Assembly: GCA_964408795.1 (NCBI GenBank) | Contig: CAYPAW010000114.1 | Location: 1-64,000, forward strand | From: JABMQB01 sp964408795 | GTDB taxonomy: Bacteria; Bacteroidota; Bacteroidia; Bacteroidales; Prolixibacteraceae | DNA: 64,000 nucleotides | Direction: 5' to 3' | Part shown: piece by piece, positions 1 through 7,750 of the stretch | Position numbering within the stretch: the stretch's first letter is position 1 | Layout: every line of letters starts with the position of its first letter | The notes under the pieces: generated by a model | The model's input: only the letters and a program-made list of their open reading frames with translations | What the model was told of the DNA's origin: nothing | Databases searched by the model: none | Position numbers and translations under genes: made by a program

Positions 1-75
1 GCGACTAAGATTCAGTAAAACTTTCTTCCAACGTTTAACTTCATCTAAGTCGGGGTTAACCTGAGCTTTATTCAT
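1..75 (-). CDS. N-terminal fragment of an unidentified protein, cut by window edge
   Basis: An open frame starts at ATG 75-73 on the minus strand and runs off the left edge. It gives 25 residues beginning MNKAQVNPDLDEVKRW. The start is preceded by an A/T-rich stretch (TAAATTTTAAAAAAT), which is the usual ribosome-entry context in Bacteroidota, where Shine-Dalgarno sequences are weak. It is divergent from rbfA. Too little is visible to name a family. Confidence 0.5.
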   Translation of the reverse strand, partial: MNKAQVNPDLDEVKRWKKVLLNLSR

Positions 76-178
76 ATTTTTTAAAATTTATGAATAGTCC
101 AGGCTAAAAACCAGGGTAGAACAGGTAAGAAAAAGACGTTGCCTCGCAATCTGTTTGTTGGCTCTTTGTATATCCGGT

Positions 179-197
179 GAAGGAAGCCACTTCCTTC
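179..197. other. Perfect 8-bp inverted repeat in the divergent spacer before rbfA
   Basis: GAAGGAAG (179-186) and CTTCCTTC (190-197) are perfect complements separated by three bases. The repeat lies between the divergent gene at the left edge and the rbfA promoter. It could be an operator or a weak hairpin; nothing in the sequence decides between them. Confidence 0.4.
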
Positions 198-251
198 TCA
201 TTAACGACAATGTACGGAAAGGGTTATCCACGGTGTTTCCTTACTTTTGAT

Positions 252-259
252 TACCTTTG
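252..259 (+). promoter_or_regulatory. Bacteroidota -7 promoter element for rbfA
   Basis: TACCTTTG matches the phylum consensus TAnnTTTG exactly. It sits 17 bases upstream of ATG 277, which leaves a very short leader. It also argues against the in-frame TTG at 247 as the start codon, because that codon would lie upstream of the expected transcription start. The -33 box is not clear. Confidence 0.7.
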
Positions 260-276
260 TGCAAAATTCAAAGGTT

Positions 277-621
277 ATGGAAGCGTTTAGCACCCGTCAG
301 AATAAAATTTCACGGCTGGTTCAAAAAGAACTGGCCGACTATTTTCAGAAGGAAAGCCGTGTCCATTTCCGGGGAAAACTACTGAGTGTAACCGTTGTTC
401 GTATCACCCGCGATCTTGGCATAGCCCGTGTATATATCAGCATATTCCCCTCAGAAGGATCCGAAGAAATATTACAGGATATCAAAGGAATGAGCCGTCA
501 GATCCGTGGTAGCCTCGGAAAAAGAGTCGGGAAACAACTACGGATTATCCCGGAACTGGAATTCTACCTGGATGATAGCCTTGATTACATCGATAAAATT
601 GATGGTTTGCTGAATAAATAA
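277..621 (+). CDS. rbfA: 30S ribosome-binding factor RbfA
   Basis: This small KH-fold protein binds the 30S subunit and acts late in 16S rRNA maturation and in cold adaptation. The 114 residues from ATG 277 begin MEAFSTRQNKISRLVQKEL, the typical start of Bacteroidota RbfA, and continue with the conserved LSVTVVRITRDLGIARVYIS core. The length is normal for the family. An upstream in-frame TTG at 247 would add ten residues, but it overlaps the promoter -7 element at 252-259, so ATG 277 is preferred. The permease downstream is a common neighbour in this phylum. Confidence 0.93.
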   Translation: MEAFSTRQNKISRLVQKELADYFQKESRVHFRGKLLSVTVVRITRDLGIARVYISIFPSEGSEEILQDIKGMSRQIRGSLGKRVGKQLRIIPELEFYLDDSLDYIDKIDGLLNK

Positions 622-836
622 CCAGCCATGCAGGTCCGGATGTGCCAACCAGCAAAAAAGAGGCGGAAAGGAGTGCCGGTCATACAGAAGAGGATGGGGA
701 TACAGACCCCTTTGTTAGCCCTCCGGCTGATATCCGTGAATGGCCAGCAAACAGTGCCCATTCAAAAAAGGAAGATCCTAAGAAAAGAAAAAATGTACGA
801 TAAAGAATACCCACGAAAATTAGCGCCTGGAATGAA
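622..836 (+). other. Spacer between rbfA and permease with two overlapping open frames
   Basis: No recognisable gene. Two frames stay open. One (628-840, 70 codons, very basic) ends in a 4-base ATGA overlap with the permease start. The other (618-802) has no ATG but encodes a more protein-like hydrophilic, acidic stretch (for example TEEDGDTDPFVSPPADIREW). Either could be a small gene or a decayed one. The overlap alone is weak evidence for translation. Confidence 0.25.
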
Positions 837-2066
837 ATGAATCTCCCGTTTTTTATAGCAAAAAGGTACCTGGTTTCGAAAAAGAAGCGCAATATTATTA
901 ACATAATATCGGGCGTAGCCATAACGGGTGTCACCATAGGAACCATTGCCCTGGTCGTGGTTTTGTCGGTTTACAATGGATTCAATAGCCTGATTCATTC
1001 GATGTTTAGTTCTTTTGATCCGGATCTTAAAATCACGGCTGTGGAGGGAAAATCTTTTGATGGTTCCGACCTGGATCTTCGAGCACTGGAAAACACCCAA
1101 GGAGTTGCCTTGGTAGCAGAAGTTTTGCAGGAAAGTGCTATTCTTGAATACGGTTCCTCCCGGGGAGTTGTCACCATTAAGGGGGTTTCTGAAAATTACA
1201 GCCGGGTAACCGGATTAGACAGCCTTATTTATGATGGCAGGCTAATGTTTGAAGAAAAGGGCATTCCCTATGCGATTATTGGCCTTGGGGTAGCCATTAA
1301 TCTGGGCATCCGGTTGAATTTGACGGATCCCATGCATATCTATGCAGCCAAAAAAGGGGAACAGATTGCCATGAATCTGGCCCGTTCCTTAAACCATGAG
1401 TATATCTACCCCTCTGCCATTTTCAGCGTTCAGGAAACCTACGATTCAGAATATGTTTTTGTACCGTTGGATTTTGCCCGTACCCTGTTTGGTGTTCCAG
1501 AAAAAATCAGTGCTCTGGAAATCAAACTGACACCGGAAAGCAACCTTCGTGAGGTCCAGAAACAAATACAGGACCAGGTGGGACCCCTGTTCCACGTGAA
1601 AAATAAATACCAACAGCAGGAACTCATCTATAAAGTCATGAATTCGGAAAAATGGGCCATCTATTTTATTCTGGTTTTCATTTTGGCCATTGCTTCCTTC
1701 AACATTATTGGCAGTCTGTCGATGTTGATCATTGATAAAAAGGACGACATTGCCATTTTGAGAAGCATGGGTGCTGACAGTTCGGATATCCGGAAGGCTT
1801 TTCTTTATGAAGGATGGCTGATCACCCTCACGGGTGCAATTACCGGCTTACTGGCCGGTGTATTGATCTGTCTGGCACAAATTCATTTTGCTTTATTGAA
1901 ACTGCCCGGAGACGGCTCTTTTGCCGTGTCAGCCTATCCCGTTGAACTGAACATCACGCATCTTTTCCTGTCGCTGGGTACGGTGCTGGCCATCGGTTTT
2001 ATTACTTCATGGATCCCGATCCGTTATTTTTCACGAAAATACATGGATACCGTCCACATCGGATGA
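837..2066 (+). CDS. ABC transporter permease, FtsX/LolC-LolE family
   Basis: This is a 409-residue inner-membrane permease of the MacB/FtsX type. It has one N-terminal membrane helix (about residues 22-48), a periplasmic domain of about 220 residues, and three C-terminal helices (about 277-305, 325-352 and 372-395). This is the LolC/LolE layout, in which a dimer works with a LolD-type ATPase to release lipoproteins from the inner membrane. The N-terminal FIAKRYLVSKKKRNIINIIS motif is characteristic. No ATPase gene is adjacent, so the partner must be elsewhere. Substrate assignment to lipoproteins is by family only. The gene also carries a parS-like sequence at 1588-1603. Confidence 0.85.
   Translation: MNLPFFIAKRYLVSKKKRNIINIISGVAITGVTIGTIALVVVLSVYNGFNSLIHSMFSSFDPDLKITAVEGKSFDGSDLDLRALENTQGVALVAEVLQESAILEYGSSRGVVTIKGVSENYSRVTGLDSLIYDGRLMFEEKGIPYAIIGLGVAINLGIRLNLTDPMHIYAAKKGEQIAMNLARSLNHEYIYPSAIFSVQETYDSEYVFVPLDFARTLFGVPEKISALEIKLTPESNLREVQKQIQDQVGPLFHVKNKYQQQELIYKVMNSEKWAIYFILVFILAIASFNIIGSLSMLIIDKKDDIAILRSMGADSSDIRKAFLYEGWLITLTGAITGLLAGVLICLAQIHFALLKLPGDGSFAVSAYPVELNITHLFLSLGTVLAIGFITSWIPIRYFSRKYMDTVHIG
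1588..1603 (+). other. parS-like ParB-binding site inside the permease gene
   Basis: TGTTCCACGTGAAAAA differs at one position from the well-known Bacillus-type parS TGTTCCACGTGAAACA. It overlaps codons for LFHVK, so it could be chance, but parS sites often lie inside genes. A perfect palindromic copy lies 6.1 kb away at 7735. Confidence 0.5.
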
Positions 2067-2173
2067 TGCAGTTCACTATGATATTCGATAGCGTTTTTCT
2101 ACAAAAAAGGTAGTACCTTGCATACACATACAATCCTGTTTTAAACAGGAAACGAATATAAATCAATATACCG

Positions 2174-3202
2174 ATGAAAGCAATCGTAAAATCAAAAGCT
2201 GAAAAGGGGGTATGGCTTGAAGAGGTTCCAGTTCCCAAAACCGGTCCCAATGATGTTTTGATAAAGATTAAAAAATCAGCCATCTGCGGTACAGATCTGC
2301 ATATTTACAAATGGGATGAATGGGCGCAACAGACCCTTAAGGTACCGGTCACCATTGGTCATGAATACATGGGTACGGTTGTGGAAACAGGAGAAGAAGT
2401 AGACCGTGTACATGTTGGAGAACGGGTAACGGTGGAAGGACATATTTCGTGTGGATTCTGCAGGAACTGCCGCAGAGGAAGGCAGCATATCTGCGACCAT
2501 ACGATTGGAATCGGAGTCCACCGTGACGGTGGTTTTGCGGAATACATCGTGGTACCGGCCAAAAATGTTTTGCATATCGACTCCCGCATTCCGGATGAAA
2601 TACTCTCCATAATGGATCCGCTGGGAAACGCTACCCATACAGCTCTCTCCTTTCCGCTGATTGGCGAAGATGTCCTGATAACCGGCATCGGAGGTCCCAT
2701 AGGAGCGATGGCTGCTGCCATTTGTAAATTTGCCGGAGCCAGAAATATCGTGGGTACCGAATTGAGCAAATACCGACGCCAACTGGCCCGTAAAATGGGA
2801 GCAACCCGTGTAATCGACCCAACCAAAGAAAGCATTAAAGAAGCCATGGGAAAACTAAGTATGGTGGCTGGATTTGATATTGGCCTGGAATGCTCCGGCT
2901 CAAAGGAAGCGTTTAATGATATGGTCAACCTGATGTACAATGGCGGAAAAATCAGCCTCCTGGGATTGCTCCCTCATTCCACCCAAATCAACTGGAGTAA
3001 TTTAATATTTAAAGGATTAACACTTAAGGGAATTTATGGACGGGAAATGTATGAAACCTGGTACCAAATGGAAATGATGTTGCTCTCAGGATTGGATGTT
3101 TCCGGTATCATTACCCATAGATTTCACTTCTCGGAATTTCAAAAAGCCTTTGAAATTATGGAACAAGGGAATTGTGGCAAAATTATCCTGGAATGGGAAT
3201 AA
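2174..3202 (+). CDS. tdh: L-threonine 3-dehydrogenase (zinc-dependent)
   Basis: It oxidises L-threonine to 2-amino-3-ketobutyrate with NAD+, the first step of threonine breakdown to glycine and acetyl-CoA. The 342 residues match the family length. Visible features are the catalytic-zinc residues Cys38 (ICGTDLHIY) and His63-Glu64 (GHEYMG), the structural-zinc cysteines 93, 96, 99 and 107 (CGFCRNCRRGRQHIC), and the Rossmann fold near residue 175. The usual partner kbl (ketobutyrate CoA ligase) is not next to it. TAGTACCTTGC at 2110-2120 upstream resembles a -7 element with one base missing. A related sorbitol/medium-chain dehydrogenase is possible, but the N-terminal WLEEVPVP and KWDEW motifs favour Tdh. 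Confidence 0.88.
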   Translation: MKAIVKSKAEKGVWLEEVPVPKTGPNDVLIKIKKSAICGTDLHIYKWDEWAQQTLKVPVTIGHEYMGTVVETGEEVDRVHVGERVTVEGHISCGFCRNCRRGRQHICDHTIGIGVHRDGGFAEYIVVPAKNVLHIDSRIPDEILSIMDPLGNATHTALSFPLIGEDVLITGIGGPIGAMAAAICKFAGARNIVGTELSKYRRQLARKMGATRVIDPTKESIKEAMGKLSMVAGFDIGLECSGSKEAFNDMVNLMYNGGKISLLGLLPHSTQINWSNLIFKGLTLKGIYGREMYETWYQMEMMLLSGLDVSGIITHRFHFSEFQKAFEIMEQGNCGKIILEWE

Positions 3203-3220
3203 CCCGAAAGAACGCAACGA

Positions 3221-4174
3221 TTGAAAAAAGGCATTGTTATAAAAACCACCGGCAGCCTGATTATCGTCAAAGGCGAAAACAATGAGTCTGTTGAATGCAA
3301 AATCAAAGGCAGTTTTCGTATGAAAGGCTCAAAAAGTACCAACCCGGTAGCCGTTGGAGACAGGGTTTATTACACCCTTCCAGGCTCTGAAACCACAGCC
3401 CAGGGAACCCCTATCGGATGGATCACCGAAATTGAGGAACGAAAAAACTACCTGGTCCGCAGATCCCAGAATCTATCCCGTCAATCCCACGTGATCGCAG
3501 CCAACCTAGATCAGGTTTTTCTTGTGGTTACCCAAAATTATCCGGTCACAACTACTACGTTCATGGATCGTTTTCTGGCATCCGCCGAAGCATACCGTAT
3601 TCCTGCGATCCTCGTTTTTAACAAAACCGATTTGTTGACACCGGAACAACAGACACTGTTCAGCCAACTGGCTGGCATCTATCAAAGAATCGGATACGAT
3701 TGCATACAAACTTCTGCGGTTACACACAAAGGTATTTCTGAATTAAAAAAGGCCATGACCGGAAAAATAAGCCTTTTCAGTGGACACAGCGGTGTAGGAA
3801 AATCAACCCTGATCAACCTGATTCAACCCGGCTTACACTTAAAAACAAAAGAAATCTCCGAATTATACAAAACCGGAAAACACGTTACCTCCTGGTCGGA
3901 AATGTATGCCCTTGATTTTGGGGGATATATCATTGATTCTCCCGGAATTAAGGCTTTTGGAATGCTCAATATGGAATCCTGGGAAATTTCCCATTATTTT
4001 CGTGAAATATTCTCTTTATCTACTGAATGTCAGTACAATAACTGTACTCACACCCACGAACCCGGATGTGCTGTTAAAGAAGCGCTAAAAAAGGGGGAAA
4101 TCGCTGAAAGCCGTTACATCAGTTACCTTGGATTACTGGATAGCGACGAAAAATACCGGAGAGGCCCTTCCTAA
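3221..4174 (+). CDS. rsgA: Ribosome small subunit-dependent GTPase A
   Basis: RsgA is a circularly permuted GTPase that checks late 30S assembly. The 317 residues show an N-terminal OB fold, then NKTD (G4) before the P-loop GHSGVGKST (G1), which is the permuted order. A C-terminal zinc motif follows (CQYNNCTHTHEPGC). Translation appears to start at TTG 3221: MKKGIVIKTTGSL aligns with the usual N-terminus, and no in-frame ATG is close enough. It begins 18 bases after tdh and is probably cotranscribed. It converges on uvrC with a 35-base gap. Confidence 0.93.
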   Translation: MKKGIVIKTTGSLIIVKGENNESVECKIKGSFRMKGSKSTNPVAVGDRVYYTLPGSETTAQGTPIGWITEIEERKNYLVRRSQNLSRQSHVIAANLDQVFLVVTQNYPVTTTTFMDRFLASAEAYRIPAILVFNKTDLLTPEQQTLFSQLAGIYQRIGYDCIQTSAVTHKGISELKKAMTGKISLFSGHSGVGKSTLINLIQPGLHLKTKEISELYKTGKHVTSWSEMYALDFGGYIIDSPGIKAFGMLNMESWEISHYFREIFSLSTECQYNNCTHTHEPGCAVKEALKKGEIAESRYISYLGLLDSDEKYRRGPS

Positions 4175-4209
4175 ACCATCGATAAAACAAACCGTAAAGG
4201 AATGATTAT

Positions 4210-6042
4210 TTATCCATCCGGTTGATTTTCTGTGAAATAGTTCACAATCAAAGAAGCTTTGGCGTTCCCAATTTCTGCGGTTAATTCGCCATACGACAAT
4301 TCCCTTATTTTTTTAACAGAACGATAGGTTGTGATCAGTTTCTGTATCGTTTTCGGTCCGATCCCCGGGATTGCATTGAGTTCCGAAACCAGCATGTTTT
4401 TGGAGCGTTTGTTCCGGTGATAGTTTATTCCGAAACGGTGCGCTTCATTGCGGAGGTGTTGAATCACTTTTAATGATTCGGAGGTTTTATCCAGATACAG
4501 GGGAATTTCATCTCCCGGGAAATAGAGTTCTTCCAGTTTTTTTGCGATGCCGATAATGGCTATTTTTCCTCTCAGATTCAGTTTTTCCAGGGCTTTCACT
4601 GCGGAGGACAACTGACCTTTTCCCCCGTCAATTACCATCAGCTGAGGCAGGGATTTCTCCTCTTCGAGCAACCGTTTGTATCTTCTGTATACCACTTCCT
4701 GCATGGAGGCAAAATCATCGGGTCCTTTCACGGTTTTAATCGCAAAATGGCGGTATTCCTTTTTTGCCGGTACGGCATTTTTAAAAACCACACAGGAAGC
4801 AACCGGGTCGGAACCCTGCAGGTTGCTGTTATCAAAACATTCGATATGCCGGGGCAATTGTTTCAATTGTAAATCCTTTTTCAGTTGTTCCAGGATTCTG
4901 TCGGTACGTTTGTTGCTTCTGGCTTTTGTTTTGTGCTTTTCGGCTTCCCGTCTGTAATACATTGCATTGCGTGTCGAAAGATCCAGAAGATGTTTTTTAT
5001 CTCCTCTAAATGGAACATGAAAGGTAATCCCTTTGAGTTTGGTAGACAGGTTGAAGGGAACAATAATTTCCTTTGCATCGCTGTAAAGCCGTTGCCTTAC
5101 ATCTACGATGGCAAGCAACAGGATATCTTCCTTTTTTTCCTCCAGTTTTTTTCCTATTTCCACGGTATGTGTTTGAATAATTGCTCCATTCAGTACTTTC
5201 AAATAATTTACAAACGCCTGTTTCTCGTCAGCAACAATTGAAAACACATCCACATTACATATTGCAGGACTCACAACGGCAGAACGGCTTTGGTATTTTT
5301 CCAGCAATGCGATCTTTTCTTTCATTTGCTGTGCTTCCTCAAATTGATACCGGGTTGCATATCCTTCCATCAGTTGCTTCATTTGGCGAATTACGCCCGT
5401 TATATTTCCTTTCAGTATATGGGCTATTTCCTCTATGTTTTCGTTGTATTTTTCTTCAGAAATCAGGTTTTGGCAAGGGCCAAAGCAGTTTCCAATGTGG
5501 TATTCAAGACACAGTTTGTATTTTCCATCGCGGGTGTTTTCTTCTGACAGATGGTAGTTGCAGGTTCGTAATTTATACAGCGAACGAAACAAATCCAAAA
5601 GGGTATTGACCGTTAGGTAGGATGTGTAGGGTCCGTAATACCGGGATCCGTCCCTTATCACTTTCCGGGTCTTAAAAACCCTGGGATACCGCTCGTTCTT
5701 AATACATATCCATGGATAGGTTTTGTCATCTTTCAACCGGATATTATACCGGGGTTTGTATTTCTTAATCAGATTGTTTTCCAGTAACAGGGCATCCTCT
5801 TCCGTGTCTACCACCATGTAGGTAATATCCGCAATATGATAAACCAACAGAGCCGTTTTCCGTTGTTTGTGTTTTTGGCTAAAGTAAGAAGAAACCCTTC
5901 TTTTCAGGTTTTTTGCCTTTCCAACATAGATTATTTCGCCGGAATCGTTAAAATACTGGTATATACCCGGTTTTTCGGGGATGACAGATATGATGGTGTT
6001 GAGATAATCCTTGTTTCTATTTGTTCTTTTTTTTTGAATCAT
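4210..6042 (-). CDS. uvrC: Excinuclease ABC subunit C
   Basis: UvrC makes both incisions in nucleotide excision repair after UvrA/UvrB damage recognition. The 610 residues hold all expected parts: a GIY-YIG nuclease near residues 25-60 (PGIYQY and IIYVGKAKNLKRR), a Cys-rich region (LCLEYHIGNCFGPC), a UVR motif around 205-240, the RNase H-like nuclease (CFDNSNLQG and MVIDGGKGQ), and a helix-hairpin-helix at the C-terminus (IPGIGPKTIQ). It starts only two bases after the ade stop codon, so the two are almost certainly cotranscribed. Confidence 0.95.
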   Translation of the reverse strand: MIQKKRTNRNKDYLNTIISVIPEKPGIYQYFNDSGEIIYVGKAKNLKRRVSSYFSQKHKQRKTALLVYHIADITYMVVDTEEDALLLENNLIKKYKPRYNIRLKDDKTYPWICIKNERYPRVFKTRKVIRDGSRYYGPYTSYLTVNTLLDLFRSLYKLRTCNYHLSEENTRDGKYKLCLEYHIGNCFGPCQNLISEEKYNENIEEIAHILKGNITGVIRQMKQLMEGYATRYQFEEAQQMKEKIALLEKYQSRSAVVSPAICNVDVFSIVADEKQAFVNYLKVLNGAIIQTHTVEIGKKLEEKKEDILLLAIVDVRQRLYSDAKEIIVPFNLSTKLKGITFHVPFRGDKKHLLDLSTRNAMYYRREAEKHKTKARSNKRTDRILEQLKKDLQLKQLPRHIECFDNSNLQGSDPVASCVVFKNAVPAKKEYRHFAIKTVKGPDDFASMQEVVYRRYKRLLEEEKSLPQLMVIDGGKGQLSSAVKALEKLNLRGKIAIIGIAKKLEELYFPGDEIPLYLDKTSESLKVIQHLRNEAHRFGINYHRNKRSKNMLVSELNAIPGIGPKTIQKLITTYRSVKKIRELSYGELTAEIGNAKASLIVNYFTENQPDG

Positions 6043-6044
6043 TC

Positions 6045-7673
6045 TTACACAAAAACGTCAACGAATTCGAATTTATTGACATCAAACAATCCTTTATCGC
6101 CCAGTTTTAATTCCGGAATTACCAGCAACGACATAAAAGCCAGGGTCATCAACGGTGAATTCAGGGTACATCCGTATTCTCTTGTTTTTTTCATCAGTTG
6201 TTGATAGCGATCGGCAATTTCCCGGCCGCTTTTCTGGGTCATAATACCCCCTATTTCCAATGGCATTGCCATTTGATTTTTTGTATTTCCCACTACGATA
6301 CCACCTTTGCATTCGATCAGTTTATTGACTACGGCCAGGATATCGTCATCCGTTGTACCCACTGCAATAATGTTGTGGCTGTCGTGTGCAATGCTGCTGG
6401 CTATTGCCCCCTTTTTGAGTTGAAAATTTTTAATAAATCCGATTTGCACCGGTTCATTTTTATAGCGGCTCATTACCACCATTTTCAGGATATCGCGTTG
6501 GGGATCTGAAATTACCTTTCCTTCTTTCACCGTTGCTTTCTCTACAGTCTGACCGGTATACAAGCTTCCATCGCTAACTTCCATCACCCTGATTTTTGCT
6601 GTTTTTGCTTTGATTTCTATCTGTTCCCGGGTTATTTTCTTTCGGTTAAAAACGTTCATTGGCTTCGATGGAGCGCTTTTAAATTGGATTGCCTGGTTTT
6701 GATAGACCGGTATTCCGTCGATGATGGTTTCCCGGACCTTGAAATTCTCCAAATCTTCCACAACAATGAAATCCGCGGGATCACCCTCTTTGAGGAGGCC
6801 CACATTCAGATTGTAATGTTTCACCGTATTGATCGTCGCTGCCTGCAACAGATGATATATATCGATTCCTTTCCCCAGCCCTTTCCGTATGATTTTATCG
6901 ATATGTCCTTCTTCCAGCAGGGTTTCCGGGTGAGAGTCGTCGGTACAGAGCATGACGTGATCCGGGTATTGATCGATCAAAGAATAGAGGGCATCGAAAT
7001 TTTTTGCGGCGCTTCCTTCGCGTATTGCAATTTTCATTCCCGCAGTAATTTTATCCACAGCCTCTTCACGGTTTGTACACTCGTGGTCGCTTGATATTCC
7101 TGCTTCAGCATACATTTTGGCTTCTTTTCCTCTCAATCCGGGCGCATGGCCGTCTACCCGTTTGTGTTGTTTTATGGCAGCCTCGATTTTTTGCATAACC
7201 TCCGGCATTTTCTGGAGGACTCCCGGAAAGTTCATCATTTCCGAAAGGTAATAGAGGTCGTTTCGTTTTAGTAATTTTTCCACGGTTTCGGCATTTATTT
7301 CAGCGCCGGATGACTCAAATGGGGTTGCGGGCACACAGGAAGGTACCCCGAAATAGATCTTCAGCGGCACCTGTTTTGCATTTTCAATCATAAAGTCAAT
7401 GCCGGGTACCCCCATAACGTTTGCGATCTCATGCGGGTCACTGACCACCGCAACCGTTCCCCTGGGAATCACCATTTCTGCAAAAACAGATGGAACAGCC
7501 ATGGAGCTTTCAATGTGTACATGGGAATCCACAAAACCGGGAAGAATAAAACTTTCTTCATTGTGCTCACATTCCCGTATGTACTCAATTTTTCCTTCTT
7601 TCACTCCCACTTCGCCTTTAAACCGGCGACGTTTTTCTATGTCAACCACAATACCCCGGTATGTTGTTTCCAT
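6045..7673 (-). CDS. ade: Adenine deaminase
   Basis: It converts adenine to hypoxanthine and ammonia in purine salvage. This is the amidohydrolase-type Ade/AdeC, not the adenosine-deaminase-like enzyme. The 542 residues carry the metal motif PGFVDSHVHIESSM near residues 43-56, SDPHEIANV, a DGHAPG motif, CTDDSHP, and the C-terminal family motif SIAHDSHNIIAVG. The length is within the family range. The gene lies between mnmG and uvrC on the minus strand, and its 5' side holds the parS palindrome at 7735-7750. Confidence 0.92.
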   Translation of the reverse strand: METTYRGIVVDIEKRRRFKGEVGVKEGKIEYIRECEHNEESFILPGFVDSHVHIESSMAVPSVFAEMVIPRGTVAVVSDPHEIANVMGVPGIDFMIENAKQVPLKIYFGVPSCVPATPFESSGAEINAETVEKLLKRNDLYYLSEMMNFPGVLQKMPEVMQKIEAAIKQHKRVDGHAPGLRGKEAKMYAEAGISSDHECTNREEAVDKITAGMKIAIREGSAAKNFDALYSLIDQYPDHVMLCTDDSHPETLLEEGHIDKIIRKGLGKGIDIYHLLQAATINTVKHYNLNVGLLKEGDPADFIVVEDLENFKVRETIIDGIPVYQNQAIQFKSAPSKPMNVFNRKKITREQIEIKAKTAKIRVMEVSDGSLYTGQTVEKATVKEGKVISDPQRDILKMVVMSRYKNEPVQIGFIKNFQLKKGAIASSIAHDSHNIIAVGTTDDDILAVVNKLIECKGGIVVGNTKNQMAMPLEIGGIMTQKSGREIADRYQQLMKKTREYGCTLNSPLMTLAFMSLLVIPELKLGDKGLFDVNKFEFVDVFV

Positions 7674-7734
7674 GATTTTTTATATTTGATGTTTTTATAA
7701 AAACAATAAAATTCGATTCTTTTTAACGCAATGA

Positions 7735-7750
7735 TGTTCCACGTGGAACA
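7735..7750. other. parS-type palindrome (chromosome segregation site)
   Basis: TGTTCCACGTGGAACA is a perfect 16-bp palindrome, 18 bp with its flanks. It matches the parS sequence recognised by ParB in many bacteria. It sits in the 77-base spacer directly after the mnmG stop codon. mnmG (gidA) is a classic origin-proximal gene. parB and parA are not in this window. Confidence 0.82.

Noticed and set aside
223..231. DnaA-box-like TTATCCACG near the left edge
   Set aside because: A single box with one mismatch and no neighbouring boxes or AT-rich unwinding region; not evidence for oriC.
247..276. Upstream TTG start for rbfA, adding ten residues
   Set aside because: It overlaps the -7 promoter element at 252-259, and the added residues do not resemble the family N-terminus.
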